The notes under the pieces were generated by a model. The model saw nothing but the letters and a program-made list of their open reading frames with translations. It was not told the origin of the DNA and searched no databases. Below, piece after piece: positions 5,455 to 7,567 of a stretch of DNA of 7,567 bases. Each line of letters opens with the position of its first letter. Position 1 is the stretch's first letter. Origin of the DNA: Acidobacteriaceae bacterium (GTDB lineage: Bacteria > Acidobacteriota > Terriglobia > Terriglobales > Acidobacteriaceae). The position numbers and the translations under genes were made by a program. The DNA lies in contig PMBA01000157.1 in assembly GCA_003152795.1 (NCBI GenBank), forward strand, positions 4,108 through 11,674, given 5' to 3'.

Positions 5455-6126
5455 TCAGTGCGCGCTGGCCCGCTCCAGCAGGCGTTGGGCGCGGGCGCGG
5501 GTTACGTTGATGACGGAGGGATCGGCGACGATCAGATCCAGGATTGGCTGGAGCGCCGCGACCTCGATCAGGGTATTGATGCGCGCCATTTCCTCCATGT
5601 GCTTGAGTTCTTCGTCGAGCGCGAGTTTCTGGTAGCGGAGATCGTACTGCAGGCGATGTCCGAATTCGAGGGTGGTCGAAAGGCTCTCCATCAGGCTGGT
5701 CAAGTCCTGCACGGCGGGGTTGGTTGAGTAGTTGTAGGCCGACTCAGCGTGGCGGTGCGCGTCCTTGTAGCCGAGCGTCTTCTTTCCGGTAAAGGCGAGG
5801 TTCTTGTGATGGGAGTCGAGGTCTTTCTGAAAATAGCCGGCCTTCGCCGCCAGGTCGAATATCCTCTGCCGGGTATCGGGGGCGAGGGTGAAGTCAAGAT
5901 CGAAGCTGTCGGTTTCGTCGGAATCGGGCGACATGCGGCCGGTGGACTGGTAGTGGGCGGAGCCATCGGATTGAACGCGAATCGAGTAATGCTCGGGCTG
6001 GGAGGTGGGGAAATCGAGGGTGAAGGTGACTACGGGGGCTTCGCTTTGGACTTTAGGGTTGGTCTGCGAACAGGCGAGGATCGAAGAAAGAGTCAGCAGG
6101 CAGAGAGTCTGAAAGGGACGGGGCAT
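5455..6126 (-). CDS. Predicted lipoprotein of unknown function
   Basis: I do not recognise a named family. Taken from the ATG at 6126 the protein is 223 residues and opens with a lipoprotein-type signal: basic MPRPF, a hydrophobic LCLLTLSSILA and Cys19 in a lipobox-like I-L-A-C. Lipidation at Cys19 and membrane anchoring are inferred. Residues 33-60 (VVTFTLDFP, YSIRVQSDGSAHY) look like a beta-sheet domain, followed by LAPDTRQRIFDLAAKAGYF at 81-99 and a G-K-K-T-L-G-Y turn at 114-120. The general layout recalls DUF6438-type proteins but lacks their CFGTCP motif, so that link is weak. The C-terminal part from about 141 looks mostly helical and charged. The same frame stays open to a TTG at 6249, but those 41 extra residues look non-coding and would bury the signal peptide. 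No clear ribosome binding site precedes 6126. Confidence 0.78.
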   Translation of the reverse strand: MPRPFQTLCLLTLSSILACSQTNPKVQSEAPVVTFTLDFPTSQPEHYSIRVQSDGSAHYQSTGRMSPDSDETDSFDLDFTLAPDTRQRIFDLAAKAGYFQKDLDSHHKNLAFTGKKTLGYKDAHRHAESAYNYSTNPAVQDLTSLMESLSTTLEFGHRLQYDLRYQKLALDEELKHMEEMARINTLIEVAALQPILDLIVADPSVINVTRARAQRLLERASAH

Positions 6127-6396
6127 GGGCCGCTTAATGATTGGGGATGGCGCGCGGAGTGTCAAGAGGGGGATGGCTCTTGGCTGCGTTGAAACCGTTG
6201 TGTTGGCGTTGATCCGGGATGAATTTTGGCGTTCTACGGGGGAAGTCAAAGGCTCTTACCACGGGGGGCACGGAGGGACACGGGGGGAATCGGGGACTCA
6301 TCGAGGGCGATCTGTCTGACGCACTGCACTCGCTCCGCTGTGCTCGCTCTCTCTTCCCAGGGCAGCAGTCGCCGAGTTGCGCCGTGGTGCAGGAGC
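6127..6396. other. Intergenic region between the repeat protein and lipoprotein genes
   Basis: This 270-bp spacer holds the second G-rich dispersed repeat and presumably the minus-strand promoter of the lipoprotein gene. I found no clear -35/-10 pair, no ribosome binding site next to 6126, and no convincing intrinsic terminator for the repeat-protein gene. Open frames crossing it give Pro/Ser/Arg-rich translations typical of repeat DNA rather than real proteins. Confidence 0.5.
6257..6298. repeat. G-rich 'cacggaggg' dispersed repeat, copy 2
   Basis: The stretch carries three closely spaced 'cacggrggg'-like units after TTACC. Its 6268-6298 part matches 2690-2720 at 25 of 31 positions in the same orientation. 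It lies between two minus-strand genes, outside both. Together the two copies point to a dispersed intergenic repeat family in this genome. On the minus strand it would be a C-rich transcript, and it shows no stem-loop of its own. Confidence 0.65.
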
Positions 6397-7272
6397 TTAC
6401 TTGCAGACGGCGGTGTAGCCCAAGGTATCGGAGCCGTTGAGGAAAATCTCGCCGGAGATGAGGCCGTTGTTGTTGATGCCACCGGCCATGGTGTATTTCG
6501 CGCCGGGATAGACGATGCCGCTGAAGACTCCATTGGCGTAGATGAAGCCGAAGTCGCGCTCGGCGGAGAGATGGTTGCCGACGATGACGCCGGAGTTGTT
6601 GACTCCGGTCAGAACGGTTCCGTACTTGGAATTCGGGTAATTGACGGTGGTGAAGGTACCGTTTTGCCAGACCATGCCGTTGCTGACGGCGCTGCTGGCG
6701 AAGGTTCCGACGACCAGGCCGTTGTCGTTGATCGCCAGGGCATAGGTTGCCTGGGCACCGGAATAGGCGATGGTGGTGAATTTGCCGTTGACCAGCATGA
6801 ATCCCTTGACCACGGAGGCGCTGGCGCTGTAGCTGCCGACCGCGGCTCCCGGTTGGTTGACATCGAAGAGCCAGGTATTGGTGGCCTTGGGATAGTTGAC
6901 GGCGGTGAACTTGCTGCCGATCAAGGTGAATCCATGAACATTTTCGGGATTCACGTTGTCCTGGTAGAAGCCGACGTTGGTGGCGGCGGCGTTGCGTCCG
7001 TACAACCACGTGCTTGACGATTTCGGGGCTGCGTATTCGGTGAAGACTCCGGGGCCGGAGCGGGTGAAGGCGACGAATTGCTGCGTGTTGTTGTCGATCA
7101 ACTGGCCCACCACGGTGCCGTCGTCGCTGACTCCCTGAACCTGGCTGAAGGAATATCCCGAAGGCGCGGGAAACGTGTCGAAGGTGCAGGAAGCCTGTTT
7201 GGCGGCGTGCATCACGGCAGATGGCAGCAGGAGCGTGACGATGATGGCGGAAATGGAATGACGAAGGCCCAT
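6397..7272 (-). CDS. Secreted HAF-type tandem-repeat protein, likely beta-propeller
   Basis: The 291-residue protein has a signal peptide at about 1-23 (MGLRH, hydrophobic SAIIVTLLLPSAV, then MHAA). The mature part is five tandem units of about 42 residues, near 66-112, 113-155, 156-197, 198-240 and 241-282. They follow the pattern G-F-x-L-x-x-G-x-F-T-x-(I/V)-x-Y-P-x-A, a spacer, then (I/V)-N-x-x-G-x-(I/V)-V-G. A lone half unit, GVSDDGTVVG, sits at 47-56. This matches the HAF-type extracellular repeats seen in Acidobacteria and other bacteria; their function is unknown and a beta-propeller fold is inferred. The only cysteines, Cys29 and Cys290, lie at the two ends. The ATG at 7272 has GAGGA (complement of 7277-7281) four bases upstream. 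No anchor or C-terminal sorting motif is visible, so release outside the inner membrane is likely. Confidence 0.85.
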   Translation of the reverse strand: MGLRHSISAIIVTLLLPSAVMHAAKQASCTFDTFPAPSGYSFSQVQGVSDDGTVVGQLIDNNTQQFVAFTRSGPGVFTEYAAPKSSSTWLYGRNAAATNVGFYQDNVNPENVHGFTLIGSKFTAVNYPKATNTWLFDVNQPGAAVGSYSASASVVKGFMLVNGKFTTIAYSGAQATYALAINDNGLVVGTFASSAVSNGMVWQNGTFTTVNYPNSKYGTVLTGVNNSGVIVGNHLSAERDFGFIYANGVFSGIVYPGAKYTMAGGINNNGLISGEIFLNGSDTLGYTAVCK

Positions 7273-7567
7273 GGAATCCTCAGATTGGTTCTTCTATGTA
7301 TGCGTAGCGTATTTTCAGAATAACCGAGAATGGCGGCGAATCGGCATCCGATGCACAAACGAGTGACACGGCGGGCGGCGGTTTCAGGACTAGGGCGGAG
7401 GTAACTTGACGGGGGAAGGGGGTGGGCGAGGATTTCTGAACCCACCTTCTATGTTTCTGTAGAGACCAGTGGTGTCCCGGAAATGCGCGAATAAAGTCGG
7501 GGCGCGGTTTCGGGGTCAGGCAGGAGCTTCGTAGCACAAACGAAATGCAGAGGTCCTTCGCTGCGCT
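7273..7567. other. Intergenic region upstream of the repeat-protein gene
   Basis: This 295-bp stretch runs to the window edge and holds no credible gene. The first 50 bases should contain the leader and promoter of the repeat-protein gene on the minus strand, but I could not assign a confident -35/-10 pair. Two short minus-strand open frames here have Arg/Pro/Ser-rich translations and no ribosome binding site or motif. The last 30 or so bases look repeat-like and are listed separately. Confidence 0.45.
7536..7567. repeat. Possible dispersed intergenic repeat, cut by the window edge
   Basis: The end of the window, with AATGCAGAGGTCC followed by TTCGCTGCGCT, resembles a short phrase I associate with intergenic repeats in Acidobacteriota genomes. 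Only part of it is in the window and there is no second copy here, so the call rests on memory alone. Confidence 0.3.

Noticed and set aside
5455..6249. TTG start at 6249 for the lipoprotein gene
   Set aside because: The 41 added residues would place the lipoprotein signal inside the protein, they look non-coding, and the ATG at 6126 gives an ideal signal peptide.
6134..7009. Second minus-strand open frame overlapping the HAF-type gene
   Set aside because: It is a shifted frame of a protein with clear tandem repeats and a signal peptide. Its Gln/Arg-rich translation and Pro/Ser/Val tail come from the repeats and the G-rich intergenic element.
6226..7017. Plus-strand open frame opposite the HAF-type gene
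   Set aside because: Gly/Val/Asp/Ala-rich mirror frame of a real gene, starting within intergenic repeat DNA.
7212..7537. Two short minus-strand open frames near the right edge
   Set aside because: Arg/Pro/Ser-rich translations, no ribosome binding site, and one overlaps the start of the HAF-type gene in another frame.

Overview
The window is a piece of bacterial chromosome, GC-rich in its genes and AT-rich in a few intergenic spots. It holds six protein genes, with no RNA gene, transposase, phage gene or CRISPR array. The gene mix suggests an Acidobacteriota (Terriglobia-type) genome: glgA, rsmA/ksgA, a MEMO-family protein, a secreted FecR-domain protein with a Trp/Tyr/Gly-rich tail, a small lipoprotein and an HAF-type repeat protein. 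The G-rich 'cacggagg' intergenic repeats fit the same picture. This placement is inference from gene families and repeat style, not from a marker-gene comparison.

Left part (1-1772): a perfect 16-bp palindrome at 52-67 matches the ParB-binding parS centromere site. It lies just past the stop codon of glgA (glycogen synthase, minus strand), so this locus is probably in the origin-proximal ParB-loading region. glgA is divergent from rsmA across a 175-bp AT-rich spacer with a perfect 15-bp inverted repeat and TGTAATT heptamers.

Middle (1773-3788): rsmA (16S rRNA dimethyladenosine transferase) and a stand-alone MEMO/AmmeMemoRadiSam-B-type gene run in the same direction, separated by 181 bp that carry two repeat-like elements. 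A strong bidirectional terminator at 3720-3757 separates them from the converging FecR-domain gene.

Right part (3789-7567): three minus-strand genes for exported proteins: the FecR-domain protein, a predicted lipoprotein of unknown function, and a secreted HAF-like repeat protein with five tandem units. Spacers of 270-330 bp separate them, so each probably has its own promoter. The spacer upstream of the FecR-domain gene is the most structured: a 13-bp tandem triplicate, an abutting inverted repeat, a second pair of direct repeats, and a hairpin next to the ribosome binding site.

The genes do not form one pathway: two are housekeeping (glgA, rsmA) and the rest are cell-envelope or unknown. 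I see no convincing new multi-gene system. The observations most worth following are the parS site, the upstream array of the FecR-domain gene, and the two-cysteine closed-repeat architecture of the last protein.
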